The notes beneath the pieces are model-generated. The model saw only the letters and a list, made by a program, of their open reading frames with translations, was not told the origin of the DNA and did no database searches. A program made the translations under genes and the position numbers. 64,000 bases of DNA from Billgrantia zhangzhouensis (GTDB lineage: Bacteria; Pseudomonadota; Gammaproteobacteria; Pseudomonadales; Halomonadaceae), in contig NZ_JABFTT010000003.1 of NCBI RefSeq assembly GCF_021404465.1, forward strand, positions 1 through 64,000. The letters are read 5' to 3'. Positions 27,124-36,372 of the stretch are shown here, one piece after another. Numbering within the stretch: the first letter of the stretch is position 1; each line of letters starts with the position of its first letter.

Positions 27124-28578
27124 TCAAGCCTCGCCAGCGGGCCCTATCAGATGCTTAACCTCTAAAAAGGCTGCCAGGCCCCACGGACCCAGCTCCCGTC
27201 CGATCCCGCTGCGCTTGAAGCCGCCCCAGCCAGTCTGAGGTAGCACCAGCTGTTCGCTGTTGTACCAGATGCTACCGGCCTGGAGTTGTCGGCCGATGCG
27301 TCGGGCCCGCTGTGGATCCCCGCTGATCACTGTGGCGGCGAGGCCGAAGTCGGAGTCGTTGGCGAGGGTGATGGCCTCTGCTTCGTCTGCCACGCTGCGG
27401 GCGCAGAGTACCGGGCCGAATATCTCCTCTCGCCATAGCCGGCTGGTCGTGGGTACGTCGCGGTAGAGTGTCGGTGCCAGGAAGAAGCCGCGGTCGGGCA
27501 GGGTGCGGTGGCGTGCATCGCGCACCGCCACCAGCCTTTCACGCTCGGCGATGTCGAGGTAGGCCTGCACCGCGTCGCGCTGCCTTGCGCTGGTCAGCGG
27601 GCCCATGTCGCTGCCTTCGGCCAGCGGATCGCCCAGTACGAGTGCGTCGATGCGTTTTGCCAAGGCCGCGTAGAGCGGCTCCGCCACGTCCTGGTGAACC
27701 AGCAGCCGCGACGTCGCCGAGCAGATCTGCCCCGCGTTGTAGTAGATTCCCGCCATCACCCAATCCGCGGCCTGTTCGGGGTCGGCATCTTCCAGCACCA
27801 GTACGGGGGATTTCCCGCCGAGTTCCAGCGAGACTCTGGCGGTGCGGTCGGCCGCGGCATGCATCACCGCTTCGCCTACCCGGTTGCTGCCGGTAAAGGA
27901 GATTTTGTCGATATCGGGGTGGGCGCACAGCGGTATGCCGATACCCTGGCCATCGCCAAAGAGCAGGTTTAACACCCCCGGCGGCAGTTCCACCTCGAGG
28001 GCGATCTCGGCGAGGGCGCGCTCAGGCAGCGGCGTCACTTCCGAGGGCTTTAGCACCACGGTGCAGCCGGCAGCGAGAGCCGGGGCGACTTTCCAGGCGC
28101 TGGTCACTAGCGGGAAATTCCACGGCGTGATGAGCCCGACGACGCCGACGGGGTCGTGATAGCAGCGCGCCTCGACGCCTTCCATGTCGAGTCGCACCGG
28201 CTCGCCCTGCCGGGCGTCCAGGGCGCGTGCCTGCCGGGCGTAGTAGCGGTAGCAGGCGATGGCGTCGTCGAGGTCGATGTACGCTTCCGCCAGCACCTTG
28301 CCGTTATTGGTCGACGACACACGTGCCAGCTCATCCCGCCGGCGCGTCAGCGCCTTGGCGAACGCCTCGAGATACCGGCCGCGCTCGGCACCACTGAGCG
28401 CCTGCCAGGCGGGGAGGGCACGCTTGGCCGCGTCCACGGCGGTATCCACGTCGCGCGGATGACCGGTCGTGACGTCGGCGATTCGCTCCTCCGTATAGGG
28501 GTTGGTCACCGGCAGGCATTGCCCGCTGGCCGAGGAGACCCACTGATTGTCGATGAACTGCTGCGTCAGGGACGTCAT
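27124..28578 (-). CDS. aldehyde dehydrogenase, probably 4-guanidinobutyraldehyde dehydrogenase
   Basis: NAD(P)-dependent aldehyde dehydrogenase, 484 residues. The catalytic Glu is in SLELGGKSPVLV and the Cys in NAGQICSATSRLL; TPWNFPLV and the EEIFGPVL cofactor motif are kept. The ATG at 28578 overlaps the stop of the 2-ketoarginine decarboxylase-like gene (ATGA). That neighbour would make 4-guanidinobutyraldehyde, so oxidation to 4-guanidinobutyrate is the likely reaction. The identity of the aldehyde is inferred only from context; betaine-aldehyde or aminoaldehyde substrates are alternatives. Confidence 0.85.
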   Translation of the reverse strand: MTSLTQQFIDNQWVSSASGQCLPVTNPYTEERIADVTTGHPRDVDTAVDAAKRALPAWQALSGAERGRYLEAFAKALTRRRDELARVSSTNNGKVLAEAYIDLDDAIACYRYYARQARALDARQGEPVRLDMEGVEARCYHDPVGVVGLITPWNFPLVTSAWKVAPALAAGCTVVLKPSEVTPLPERALAEIALEVELPPGVLNLLFGDGQGIGIPLCAHPDIDKISFTGSNRVGEAVMHAAADRTARVSLELGGKSPVLVLEDADPEQAADWVMAGIYYNAGQICSATSRLLVHQDVAEPLYAALAKRIDALVLGDPLAEGSDMGPLTSARQRDAVQAYLDIAERERLVAVRDARHRTLPDRGFFLAPTLYRDVPTTSRLWREEIFGPVLCARSVADEAEAITLANDSDFGLAATVISGDPQRARRIGRQLQAGSIWYNSEQLVLPQTGWGGFKRSGIGRELGPWGLAAFLEVKHLIGPAGEA

Positions 28579-30206
28579 GAAAGCTCCTTGGCCGCGTATG
28601 GATTGTCATGGCACCAGGCCATCCAGGCACTGGCGTCGATCTCGACGAGGAAAGGGCCATCGGTCGGACGGCTCTCGAGCGCCCTGGCCAGCTCGGGAGG
28701 CGAGTCGACCCGCGTGGCCAGGCAGCCGAACCCGCTGGCGAGCGTGATGAAGTCGGGCGCCTGAATGTCGACGCCCAGGCGTTCGACGCCGTGATTGTCC
28801 ATGTAGCGCCGAATCTCCTCGTAGCCGTGGTTGTGCCACAGCAGGATCACTACCGGCAGGCGGTATTCGACGGCGGTGGCTAGCTCCGAGAGCGTGAACA
28901 TCACACCGCCATCCCCGACCAGGGAAATCACCGGCAGGCTCGGCTGGCCAAGCTGGGCGCCCAGTGCCGCCGGCAGGCCGTACCCCAGGGTGCCGTAGCC
29001 GGTGGAGGCGTTGAAGAAATGGCGCGGAGCCGGCAGCGCAAGCAAGTGGTTGGCGGCGTAGACCGGGGCCGTGGAGTCGCCTACCCAGATGGCATTGGGC
29101 AGTGCCTGGCGCAATGTCTCGCACAGCGGTATGAAGGGCGCGAGGGTAGGATCCTGGGCCAGGTTCAAGGCGTCGCGGGTGGTGCTGGCACGCGCGACGC
29201 CCTGCTTGTTCAGCGGGCTGGGGAAATGCTCGAGCAGGCCTTGCAGCGCCTGGGCTGCATCGCCGACCAGGCCCAGCGACAAGGCTTGGTTGCGCACCAG
29301 CTGCTGGGCGTCCAGGTCGATACGAATCAGTCGGCCGGTAAGGACGAAGCCGTCGTCGAAGACCACATCGTAATCAGTCTCGCCCAGTTCGGTACCGATG
29401 GCCAGGATGACGTCGGCCTCGTGGGCCAGCCGGCGCACGGCCGGCAGCCCCGCATTGGCGCCTAGGTCGAGCGGGTGCGCATCACCCAGCAGGCCCTTGG
29501 CGTTGATGGTGGTCGCCGTCGGTGCGTCCAGGCGGGTGACCAGTTCCCTGGCCGCCGCGGGTGCCTTGACGCAGCCACCACCGAGCAGCACCAGCGGGCG
29601 CTGGGCGTCACGCAGCCACTGCGCCGCCTGGGCCAGCCCGTCGGGGTCGGGTGCCGCTGGATAGATTGTCGGTGCGTTCCACTCCCGCGGTGGGCTGACG
29701 AGAGCGTCGAAGAGGTCGATGGGAATCTCGATATGCACCGGCCCCGGCCGCTGGCCCTGGAAGACGGCGAAGGCCCGGGCCAGCACTTCAGGCAGACCGT
29801 CGGGATCGAGCAGGGTATGGCTGAAGCGTGCCACGCCTGCCACCAGGTTGCGCTGGCTCTCCAGCTCGTGCAGTCGGCCCTGGCCGTGGCCCAGGGTGTC
29901 CCGGCGGTTGACGCTGGAGATCACCAACATGGGCACCGAGTCGGCCAGAGCCTGACCCATGGCGGTAGCGATGTTGGTCATGCCGGGGCCGGTGATGATC
30001 AGGCAGACGCCGGGCCGGCCCGTCGCGCGGGCGTAGCCGTCGGCCATGAAGCCGGCGCCTTGCTCGTGGCGCGGCGTGACGTGGTGCACGCCGCTCGCCT
30101 CGAGCCCGCGGTAGAGCTCCACGGTATGCACCCCGGGAATGCCGAACAGCGTATCGACACCGTAGCGATCACGCAGCAGGCGAATGAGTAGTTCAGCACA
30201 GGTCAT
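28575..30206 (-). CDS. aruI: thiamine-diphosphate decarboxylase, AruI-like (2-ketoarginine decarboxylase)
   Basis: A 543-residue acetolactate-synthase-fold enzyme. The N-terminal Glu that activates ThDP lies in TPRHEQGAGFMADGYAR; the ThDP/Mg site is GDGGVMFTLSELATAVEYRLPVVILLWHN. The N-terminus (LFGIPGVHTVELYRGLE) and overall pattern resemble 5-guanidino-2-oxopentanoate decarboxylase of the arginine transaminase pathway. It would convert 2-ketoarginine to 4-guanidinobutyraldehyde for the next gene. No aruH-like transaminase is seen in this window. ATG at 30206 with GGAG; it lies 36 bases after the amidohydrolase gene. Confidence 0.8.
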   Translation of the reverse strand: MTCAELLIRLLRDRYGVDTLFGIPGVHTVELYRGLEASGVHHVTPRHEQGAGFMADGYARATGRPGVCLIITGPGMTNIATAMGQALADSVPMLVISSVNRRDTLGHGQGRLHELESQRNLVAGVARFSHTLLDPDGLPEVLARAFAVFQGQRPGPVHIEIPIDLFDALVSPPREWNAPTIYPAAPDPDGLAQAAQWLRDAQRPLVLLGGGCVKAPAAARELVTRLDAPTATTINAKGLLGDAHPLDLGANAGLPAVRRLAHEADVILAIGTELGETDYDVVFDDGFVLTGRLIRIDLDAQQLVRNQALSLGLVGDAAQALQGLLEHFPSPLNKQGVARASTTRDALNLAQDPTLAPFIPLCETLRQALPNAIWVGDSTAPVYAANHLLALPAPRHFFNASTGYGTLGYGLPAALGAQLGQPSLPVISLVGDGGVMFTLSELATAVEYRLPVVILLWHNHGYEEIRRYMDNHGVERLGVDIQAPDFITLASGFGCLATRVDSPPELARALESRPTDGPFLVEIDASAWMAWCHDNPYAAKELS

Positions 30207-30241
30207 GTCATGACTCCGTAAAGCGGCAGTGGCGTGAGGGA

Positions 30242-31975
30242 TCACGAGGCCAGCGCAGGTGGCTGGCCGTGCCAGGTGGCCTCCAGATCGAAATCGATCA
30301 GCGTGCGGTCTCGGTCGTAGACCGGTTGGCCCTGCAGGAAGCTCATCTCGACCTGGGTACGATGCAAGTTGCCGCGTACCTCGCGCGAGAAGGGATCGTG
30401 GTCGAGCACGATGAAATCGGCCGACTTGCCCACTTCGAGCGAGCCGGTTTCATGCTCCAGGCCCATGGCATAGGCGCCGTTGAGTGTGGCCACGCGCAGC
30501 GCTTCCTCCAGGCCGATCGGCGTACCGAAGCGCTCTTCCCCCGGTTCCCAGGGGTTCTGCCGTGTCACCAATGTCTCGAGGGCCAACCAGGGGTCGATGG
30601 AGGCGACCGGAAAATCGGTGCCGAAGACCGCCACACCGCCCGCATCCAGCACACCGCGCAGATTGTAGGCACGAGACAAGCGCTCCGGCCCATAGCCGGC
30701 CCGGGCCCCCGTGGTGAAGCGCGAGGGATACCAGGCCGCCGGGGAGAACTCGGCGATGACATCCAGCTCGGCGAAGCGGGCGAGGTTGGCGTCGTGCAGA
30801 ATGGTGCTGTGGGCGCATTGATGACGTACGCCGCTGGATCCGTTGATGCGCCGGGTGGCTGCCACCGCATCCAGGAACAGGTCGGAGGCGCCGTCGCCGG
30901 TGCAGTGGGCAATGACCCGAATGCCGCGGCGGTCCATGTCGACCAGCATGTCGCGCAGGTGTTCGGGGGTCAGGTTGATCTTGCCGCGCCAGTCGTCGCC
31001 GCTCTCCCACGGTGTGAGCAAGAAGGAGGAGCGCGGCTCAACGGTGCCGTCGAAGTGGAACTTGACGGCATTGGCACTTAGGCGGCTGCTGGCGTAGTAG
31101 TGGCGTTCGCCGCACAGCAGCTCCCAGCGTCGCTTGACCGGGAAGATGTCGTCCTGCCAGCTTATGGCTGCCTCCACGCGCAGGCTGAGCTTGCCGGCAT
31201 CGTCGAGCTGCTTGAGGGCGGCTAGCCGCTGTTCGCACACGTGCACGTACTTGGTCGCTGTGACGCCGCGGCTGGTCTGGAAGTGCAGGCCCTCCTGATA
31301 GGCCTTGCGCAGCACCTCCACCGGCGTGGGGGGCATGGCGGCGTGGATCATGGCATAGGCGCCATCGATCATCAGGCCAGTGGGTTCACCGGTCAGCGGG
31401 TCGCGCTCCATGTACCCATTTCGCGGGTCCGAAGTGTGGCGGTCGATACCGGCCAGGGCCAGAGCCTTGCTGTTGACCATCATGGTGCCCCACATGCGGT
31501 CGAGGATGGCCACGGGGCGGTCGGGCATGAAGCTGTCAAGCCACTCCCGGCCTGGCGTCAGGCCGGCCTGGCGAAAGGTGTAACGCACGAAGTAGGCGCC
31601 GTGGATCCAACCATCGCCGGGGTGGCGGGCGGCATAGTCGAGGATGGCCTGCTTGACCTGCTCGGGGGTGGGGTCCTCGATGCCGATTTTGAGCGAATCG
31701 TCGTATTTGGCGGCCAGCCCCAGGTCCGGATGGGTATGCATGTCGTGTAGGCCGGGCATGACGAAGCGACCGGCCAGCGGAATGGCGCGCGTATCGGGGC
31801 CGATCCACTCGTGAATGGCGCTGTCGTTTCCCACGGCGCACAGCCGACCGCCGGCTATGGCCAGCGCCTCGGCCCAGGGGCGTGTGGGATCGAGCGTATA
31901 GATCCTCCCCCCTCGCAGCACGATATCGGCATGGCGTGGGGCGGGCGCATGACTGGAGTGCCAGGGGTCGAACAT
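30242..31975 (-). CDS. YtcJ-like metal-dependent amidohydrolase
   Basis: A 577-residue amidohydrolase-superfamily enzyme. Metal ligands lie in HDMHTHPD near residue 80, with further His in RVIAHCTGDG and QCAHSTIL and a catalytic Asp in FGTDFPVASIDP; the C-terminal strand motif SLEVGKSADFIVLDHDP is typical. Substrates of this family are amides, formamides or related C-N compounds. The ATG at 31975 is chosen for its GAGGT site 8 bases upstream; an ATG at 32008 adds 11 residues but has no site. It leads an operon with the decarboxylase and aldehyde dehydrogenase. Confidence 0.85.
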   Translation of the reverse strand: MFDPWHSSHAPAPRHADIVLRGGRIYTLDPTRPWAEALAIAGGRLCAVGNDSAIHEWIGPDTRAIPLAGRFVMPGLHDMHTHPDLGLAAKYDDSLKIGIEDPTPEQVKQAILDYAARHPGDGWIHGAYFVRYTFRQAGLTPGREWLDSFMPDRPVAILDRMWGTMMVNSKALALAGIDRHTSDPRNGYMERDPLTGEPTGLMIDGAYAMIHAAMPPTPVEVLRKAYQEGLHFQTSRGVTATKYVHVCEQRLAALKQLDDAGKLSLRVEAAISWQDDIFPVKRRWELLCGERHYYASSRLSANAVKFHFDGTVEPRSSFLLTPWESGDDWRGKINLTPEHLRDMLVDMDRRGIRVIAHCTGDGASDLFLDAVAATRRINGSSGVRHQCAHSTILHDANLARFAELDVIAEFSPAAWYPSRFTTGARAGYGPERLSRAYNLRGVLDAGGVAVFGTDFPVASIDPWLALETLVTRQNPWEPGEERFGTPIGLEEALRVATLNGAYAMGLEHETGSLEVGKSADFIVLDHDPFSREVRGNLHRTQVEMSFLQGQPVYDRDRTLIDFDLEATWHGQPPALAS

Positions 31976-32085
31976 GGCAATCACCTCTAATTGTTGTGCA
32001 AGATTCACCTTAAACCAGTGAAAAAGGTCATGAGGTGTTAATTTCTTGCGCCTGAGGTGAGCGTTCTTGCCGCTTCAATAATTAT

Positions 32086-33009
32086 TCAACTGGACACGGC
32101 AGAAGCGCCGAGCAAGCCCTCCAATAGTTTCTTCATCCAATCGCTGAAGGCCTGCACGTTGGGATCTTCCAGCCGGCTATGCGGCGTGACCAGATAATAG
32201 GCCCGATCGCTGGGGATCCTCTCGCCGAAGGGGCGAACCAGTTGGCCGTGACGCAGGCTGTCGCCACATACCACGTCGTCGCCGATAGCGATTCCCTGGC
32301 CGGACAAGGCTGCTTGCAGCACCAGCAGGATATTCGAGAAGTACAGACCGGACTCCACCTTGAGCTGATGCTTGCCGCCAAAACCTGCCAGCCATAGCTG
32401 CCAGTCGTGGGCATCGTGCAGGTGCAGCAGGGTGGCGCGATCCAGATCGCGAGGATGGGTGATATCGAGTTCGTTGAGCAGGGTCGGGCTGCACACGGGG
32501 TGGTACATCGGCTGTGCCAGTAACTCGGCATGCTGGTCGGCGTGAACGCCGTCGCTGAACACCACGAAGAGATCGAAGTTGGGCTGATTGATCGTCTCGT
32601 CCTCGCGATTGGTGCTGAGGTGCAGGCGGATGGTGGGGTAGGCGCGATAGAAGTCGTTGATATGGCGACTAATGACGCTGGCCGCAAAACCTGGCGGCAT
32701 GCAAACGTGCAAATGACCGTTGTACTCCTGGTCGGGCAGGTTGGCGTGGATCCGCTCCAGGCTATGGAGAACCTCGCGAACTTCGCCGGCATAGAGCTGG
32801 CCGGCCGGCGTCAGGATCACTCCGCGTCCACGTCGCTCGTAAAGGCGGAGGTTGAGCTGGCTTTCCAGAAGTCGCAGTTGGTGGCTGATGGCGCTGCGCG
32901 TAAGGCTGAGATAATCGGCGGCGTCGGTCAGGCTGCCAAGCCTGGCCAGGGCCTCGAAAGCGCGCAAGGCCTGGAGCGAGGGGAGATGGTTCGCTTTTTG
33001 TTGAGCCAT
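32086..33009 (-). CDS. LysR-type regulator, GcvA-like
   Basis: A 307-residue regulator. N-terminal winged helix-turn-helix (SLQALRAFEALARLGSLTDAADYLSLTRSAISHQLRLLE), then a periplasmic-binding-protein-like effector domain. The ATG at 33009 is the first in frame; its ribosome site is poor. The gene is divergent from the M20/TRAP operon across 93 bases and lies 110 bases upstream of the amidohydrolase operon on its own strand. It probably regulates one or both catabolic units. Confidence 0.9.
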   Translation of the reverse strand: MAQQKANHLPSLQALRAFEALARLGSLTDAADYLSLTRSAISHQLRLLESQLNLRLYERRGRGVILTPAGQLYAGEVREVLHSLERIHANLPDQEYNGHLHVCMPPGFAASVISRHINDFYRAYPTIRLHLSTNREDETINQPNFDLFVVFSDGVHADQHAELLAQPMYHPVCSPTLLNELDITHPRDLDRATLLHLHDAHDWQLWLAGFGGKHQLKVESGLYFSNILLVLQAALSGQGIAIGDDVVCGDSLRHGQLVRPFGERIPSDRAYYLVTPHSRLEDPNVQAFSDWMKKLLEGLLGASAVSS

Positions 33010-33102
33010 TTTGACCAATCAGATGATTATTTTTGACTTTAGATGAGTTGAGTTTGCTCTATAGTGAATTTCAAAGCAACAACACTCCCGAGAGGAGCCT
33101 GA

Positions 33103-34707
33103 ATGACCACGCAGACTCAACGTGATGCTCTCACCCAGCGCGTCGAAGCGCTGATGCCCAAGCTTTCCGAGTGGAACCAGACCATCTGGCACTATGCCGA
33201 AACCGCCTGGCGGGAATACCGCTCGGCGCGTTTCTACGTCGACCTGCTGCGCGAGCATGGCTTCGAGGTGGAAGAGGGCTCGGGCGGCATGCCCACGGCC
33301 TTCTGCGCCACCTGGCGCAACGGCGAAGGCCCCACGCTCGGCGGCTATGCCGAGTACGATGCGGTGCCGGGCAACTGCCAGGCGGCCGACGTGGTGAAAC
33401 GCCCCCGCGACAACCTGAGCCCCTGGGCCGGCGGCCACACCGACCCGCACTCCGCGCTGGGTATGGGGTCGCTGGGAGGCTTTCTGGCCATGCAGGCGTT
33501 GATGAAGGAGCAGGGCATTACTGGTACGCTGAAGTTCTTCGGCGAGCCGGCCGAAAAAGTGCGCGGTTCGAAGCCGATCCATGCGGCTCGTGGCTACTAC
33601 GATGACCTCGATGCGGCAATCAGCTTTCATCCTTTCTATATGCTGCCCCTGTGCAATACCACCCGCTGGGATACCCACTGCGGTGCCGCCTACGGGGTCA
33701 TCTATAACTTCCTGTGCGACAGCCCCGAGACCTGGATGACCCGCGGCAGCCACTCGCCCATCGCGGCGTCCCATGCCAGTGCTCGTGCCCCGGGCGCCAA
33801 CGACGCCGTTACCCAGATGTACCTCAACGCCAAGGCCCTGCGCGAGCACGTGCTGGCCAGCGGCCTGAACTGGTCGATGAACGAGGCGATCCTGAACGCG
33901 GGGCAGGCCACTGCCGACAACCTGGCGGCGCAAATGTCTCAGATTCAGTACTTCATTCGTGTCTCGTCAGTGGAGCAGGCCGAACATGTGGTCAGGGGGC
34001 TCGACCACATCGCCGAATCCGTGGCCAAGCTGACCCACTGCCGGGTCGAGCGCCACTGGGTCGCCAAGTCGCGCCCGGGGCTGCCGAACCATGCCCTGGC
34101 CGAGCTGACCTACGCCAACCTCGAGCGGGTCGGCGCTCCGCGGTTGGGCGAAGAGGCGATCGAGCTGGCCCGCCAGATCCAGGCCAACCTGGGCATGACG
34201 CCGATGGAGAAGCCCTTCCTGGCCGATGTCGAGACCCTGCGCAAACCGCAGGACGCGGAGCGTGAACTGCGCCAGATACTCCCGCCCAACCAGACCCATT
34301 TCACCTCTGATGACTACACCGAATACAGCTGGCATGCGCCGACCGTGCGCCTCTACATCGGCCGCCCGGCGCTGGCACCCCGCGACGATGGCGGTGCCTA
34401 CCCGGACTGGGTGATGAACGCCCTGGGCGGGTTGGCGCCGTGCATCGATCCCATGATCGAGACGGCAGCGAAGACGGTGGGGCTGACATTGCTCGACCTG
34501 TTCCAGCAGCCGGAGGCGCTGAGCGCGGCGCAGGCCGAGTTCGAACGGCGTACCGGTGGCGGCATCGGCGGGTACCAGTGGCTGTCCCCGCTGTGTGACT
34601 ACGAACCGCCGATCCATTTCCGCTGGCCCGAATACATCACCACGCCACGTGGTGAAAACGACTGGGTGATTCCGGCACCCAACGAGTGCTCCCAGGCACC
34701 CCGGTAG
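33103..34707 (+). CDS. M20-family amidohydrolase, AbgB-like
   Basis: A 534-residue cytosolic metallo-amidohydrolase. Metal-site and fold motifs: GGYAEYDAVPG, GGHTDPHSALGMGSLGGFLAMQ, KFFGEPAEKVRGSKP and a late HFTSDDYTEYSWHAPT. It resembles AbgB and other M20D aminoacyl amidases, which split N-acyl or p-aminobenzoyl amino acids. It is longer than typical M20D proteins (about 400-480). It is first in an operon with a TRAP transporter and a guanidinobutyrase-like gene, so the substrate may be an acylated or amide-linked guanidino compound. Good GGAG start. Confidence 0.85.
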   Translation: MTTQTQRDALTQRVEALMPKLSEWNQTIWHYAETAWREYRSARFYVDLLREHGFEVEEGSGGMPTAFCATWRNGEGPTLGGYAEYDAVPGNCQAADVVKRPRDNLSPWAGGHTDPHSALGMGSLGGFLAMQALMKEQGITGTLKFFGEPAEKVRGSKPIHAARGYYDDLDAAISFHPFYMLPLCNTTRWDTHCGAAYGVIYNFLCDSPETWMTRGSHSPIAASHASARAPGANDAVTQMYLNAKALREHVLASGLNWSMNEAILNAGQATADNLAAQMSQIQYFIRVSSVEQAEHVVRGLDHIAESVAKLTHCRVERHWVAKSRPGLPNHALAELTYANLERVGAPRLGEEAIELARQIQANLGMTPMEKPFLADVETLRKPQDAERELRQILPPNQTHFTSDDYTEYSWHAPTVRLYIGRPALAPRDDGGAYPDWVMNALGGLAPCIDPMIETAAKTVGLTLLDLFQQPEALSAAQAEFERRTGGGIGGYQWLSPLCDYEPPIHFRWPEYITTPRGENDWVIPAPNECSQAPR

Positions 34708-34741
34708 GCTTGACGCTTCCCATACAGCAGGAGAACACACC

Positions 34742-35788
34742 ATGCATAACAACAAATTCGCCCTCCTATCCATCGCCACTTCCGTCAAGGCCGGCTTGGC
34801 ATGCCTGGCACTGGCCGGTAGCGCCATGGCCTTTCCGATAACCGTGCTGGCTCAGGACGGAGAGGTCATCGAGATCCGCATGCAGCGGTACACCGGTACC
34901 GAGGAAGACGCGATCTTCCAGCGTCTTCAGGACATGCTGCATGAAGCCAGTGATGGTCGTATCAAGCTGAATATCTTCCGCGGCGGCGAATTGGTACCCA
35001 ATGACCAGATGTTCGCCGCCTTGCGTAGCGGCACCCTGCAGGCCATATACGGTTACGGCGGTTACTGGGGTGGGCAGATGGATACCGCCGTACTCGAATC
35101 TGGCATACCCATGGCCTGGACCAGCCTCGAGGAAGCCCAGGAACTGTGGGACGAGCGTGGCCTCGGGGAGCTGCTGACCGAGAATTACGCCGAGCAAGGC
35201 GTGCACTATACCGTGCCGGTGTTCGGGGGAAAATTCGACCTCCTTACCAAGGAGCCGGTCGAGTCCCTGGCTGACATGAGCGAGCTGCGAATTCGTGCCA
35301 CTCCTTCGGTATCGGCGGTGCTCAATCACTTCGGCATACCGACGGTATATATACCGCCACAAGAGTTCTACATCGCCCTAAGCACCAACGCCATCGATGG
35401 ACTGGTCTATGGCGGCCCGTATGACTACTCGGTGCTCAAGCTCAATGAGGTGGCCACCAGCTATACCGAAATGCATATGCTCTATCCGGGCTTCGTTGAC
35501 AACGTGCTGGTCAATCAGAACGTATGGAACCGCATGCCGGAGGATCTCCAGAACACGTTTATGGAAGTCACTGCCGAGTGGGCCGATTACCGCCACCAGA
35601 TGTTCGTCGAGTGGAATGAGGAAGCGGCCCATATGTTTGAAATTACGACTCTTCCCGAAAGCGATGTGCTGGCAATGACCGAGGCGGCGCAGGAGGTCTG
35701 GGATGCCGAGGCCGAAAAGTCGCCCCGTGCCGCTGAGGCCATTGAGATGATTCGCGACATGGCCCGTGACCAGGGCCGTCTCGAGTGA
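34742..35788 (+). CDS. TRAP transporter substrate-binding protein (DctP family)
   Basis: Periplasmic 348-residue solute receptor with a signal peptide (cleavage near ITVLAQ, about residue 38). Family features include RGGELVPNDQMFAALRSGTL, and the conserved Arg in LRIRATPSVSAVLNHFG that usually grips a carboxylate, so the ligand probably carries a carboxyl group. Start at 34742 with AGGAG. The first gene of a P-Q-M TRAP set. Confidence 0.92.
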   Translation: MHNNKFALLSIATSVKAGLACLALAGSAMAFPITVLAQDGEVIEIRMQRYTGTEEDAIFQRLQDMLHEASDGRIKLNIFRGGELVPNDQMFAALRSGTLQAIYGYGGYWGGQMDTAVLESGIPMAWTSLEEAQELWDERGLGELLTENYAEQGVHYTVPVFGGKFDLLTKEPVESLADMSELRIRATPSVSAVLNHFGIPTVYIPPQEFYIALSTNAIDGLVYGGPYDYSVLKLNEVATSYTEMHMLYPGFVDNVLVNQNVWNRMPEDLQNTFMEVTAEWADYRHQMFVEWNEEAAHMFEITTLPESDVLAMTEAAQEVWDAEAEKSPRAAEAIEMIRDMARDQGRLE

Positions 35789-35802
35789 CTGGGAGTCCAG
35801 CG

Positions 35803-36372
35803 ATGCACCTGCTTCACACCTGGATCCGCTGGCAGGACCGCCTGAGCGAATGGCTCGGGCGGCTCGTTGCCTGGCTTGGGTTCGCCCTAGTTTGCATATT
35901 GGTGTATGAGGTGGCGGCGCGGCAATTGCTGCGCTCGCCCACCAACTGGGCGCATGAGGCCTCGACCCTGACCTATGGCGTCTACGCCATCCTGGCCGGC
36001 GCCTACACTGAGAAATGGCATGGCCATGTGCGCATCGATATTTTTTATCAGCGTCTTTCGGCGAAAGGGAAAGCGCTGGCTTCCTTTATCATTGGCGTTC
36101 TCACGCTGATCCTGTTGGCTCTTTTGTTGGAGAGCGCCTACGACTTTGCCATGCAGTCGGTGGTCATGCAGGAGCGCTCGTTCCGCAGCACCTGGGCGCC
36201 AATCATCTGGCCGGTGAAAGCGATGATTCCCGTAGCCGTGCTGCTGATCATGTTGCAGTTGCTGGCCAATACCCTGCGTCATCTCTGTACCTTGCTGGGC
36301 CATCCTGTGGATAGCGTACCTTCGGCCGGTCGAGCCACCGATACCCGGAGGGATTCGCATGGTGAGCATTGA
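35803..36372 (+). CDS. TRAP transporter small permease (DctQ family)
   Basis: A 189-residue inner-membrane protein with four hydrophobic segments (about 25-45, 60-75, 100-125 and 145-165). WAHEASTLTYGVYAILAGAYTEKWHGHVRIDIFY matches the DctQ pattern. ATG at 35803 with GGAG at 8 bases; an in-frame GTG at 35785 lacks a site. Its end overlaps the large-permease gene by 14 bases. Confidence 0.9.
   Translation: MHLLHTWIRWQDRLSEWLGRLVAWLGFALVCILVYEVAARQLLRSPTNWAHEASTLTYGVYAILAGAYTEKWHGHVRIDIFYQRLSAKGKALASFIIGVLTLILLALLLESAYDFAMQSVVMQERSFRSTWAPIIWPVKAMIPVAVLLIMLQLLANTLRHLCTLLGHPVDSVPSAGRATDTRRDSHGEH

Noticed and set aside
22098..27124. Duplicated tRNA 3' end (att site) and integrase marking an integrative element
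   Set aside because: No repeat of the tRNA 3' segment and no recombinase gene could be found by reading the stretch.
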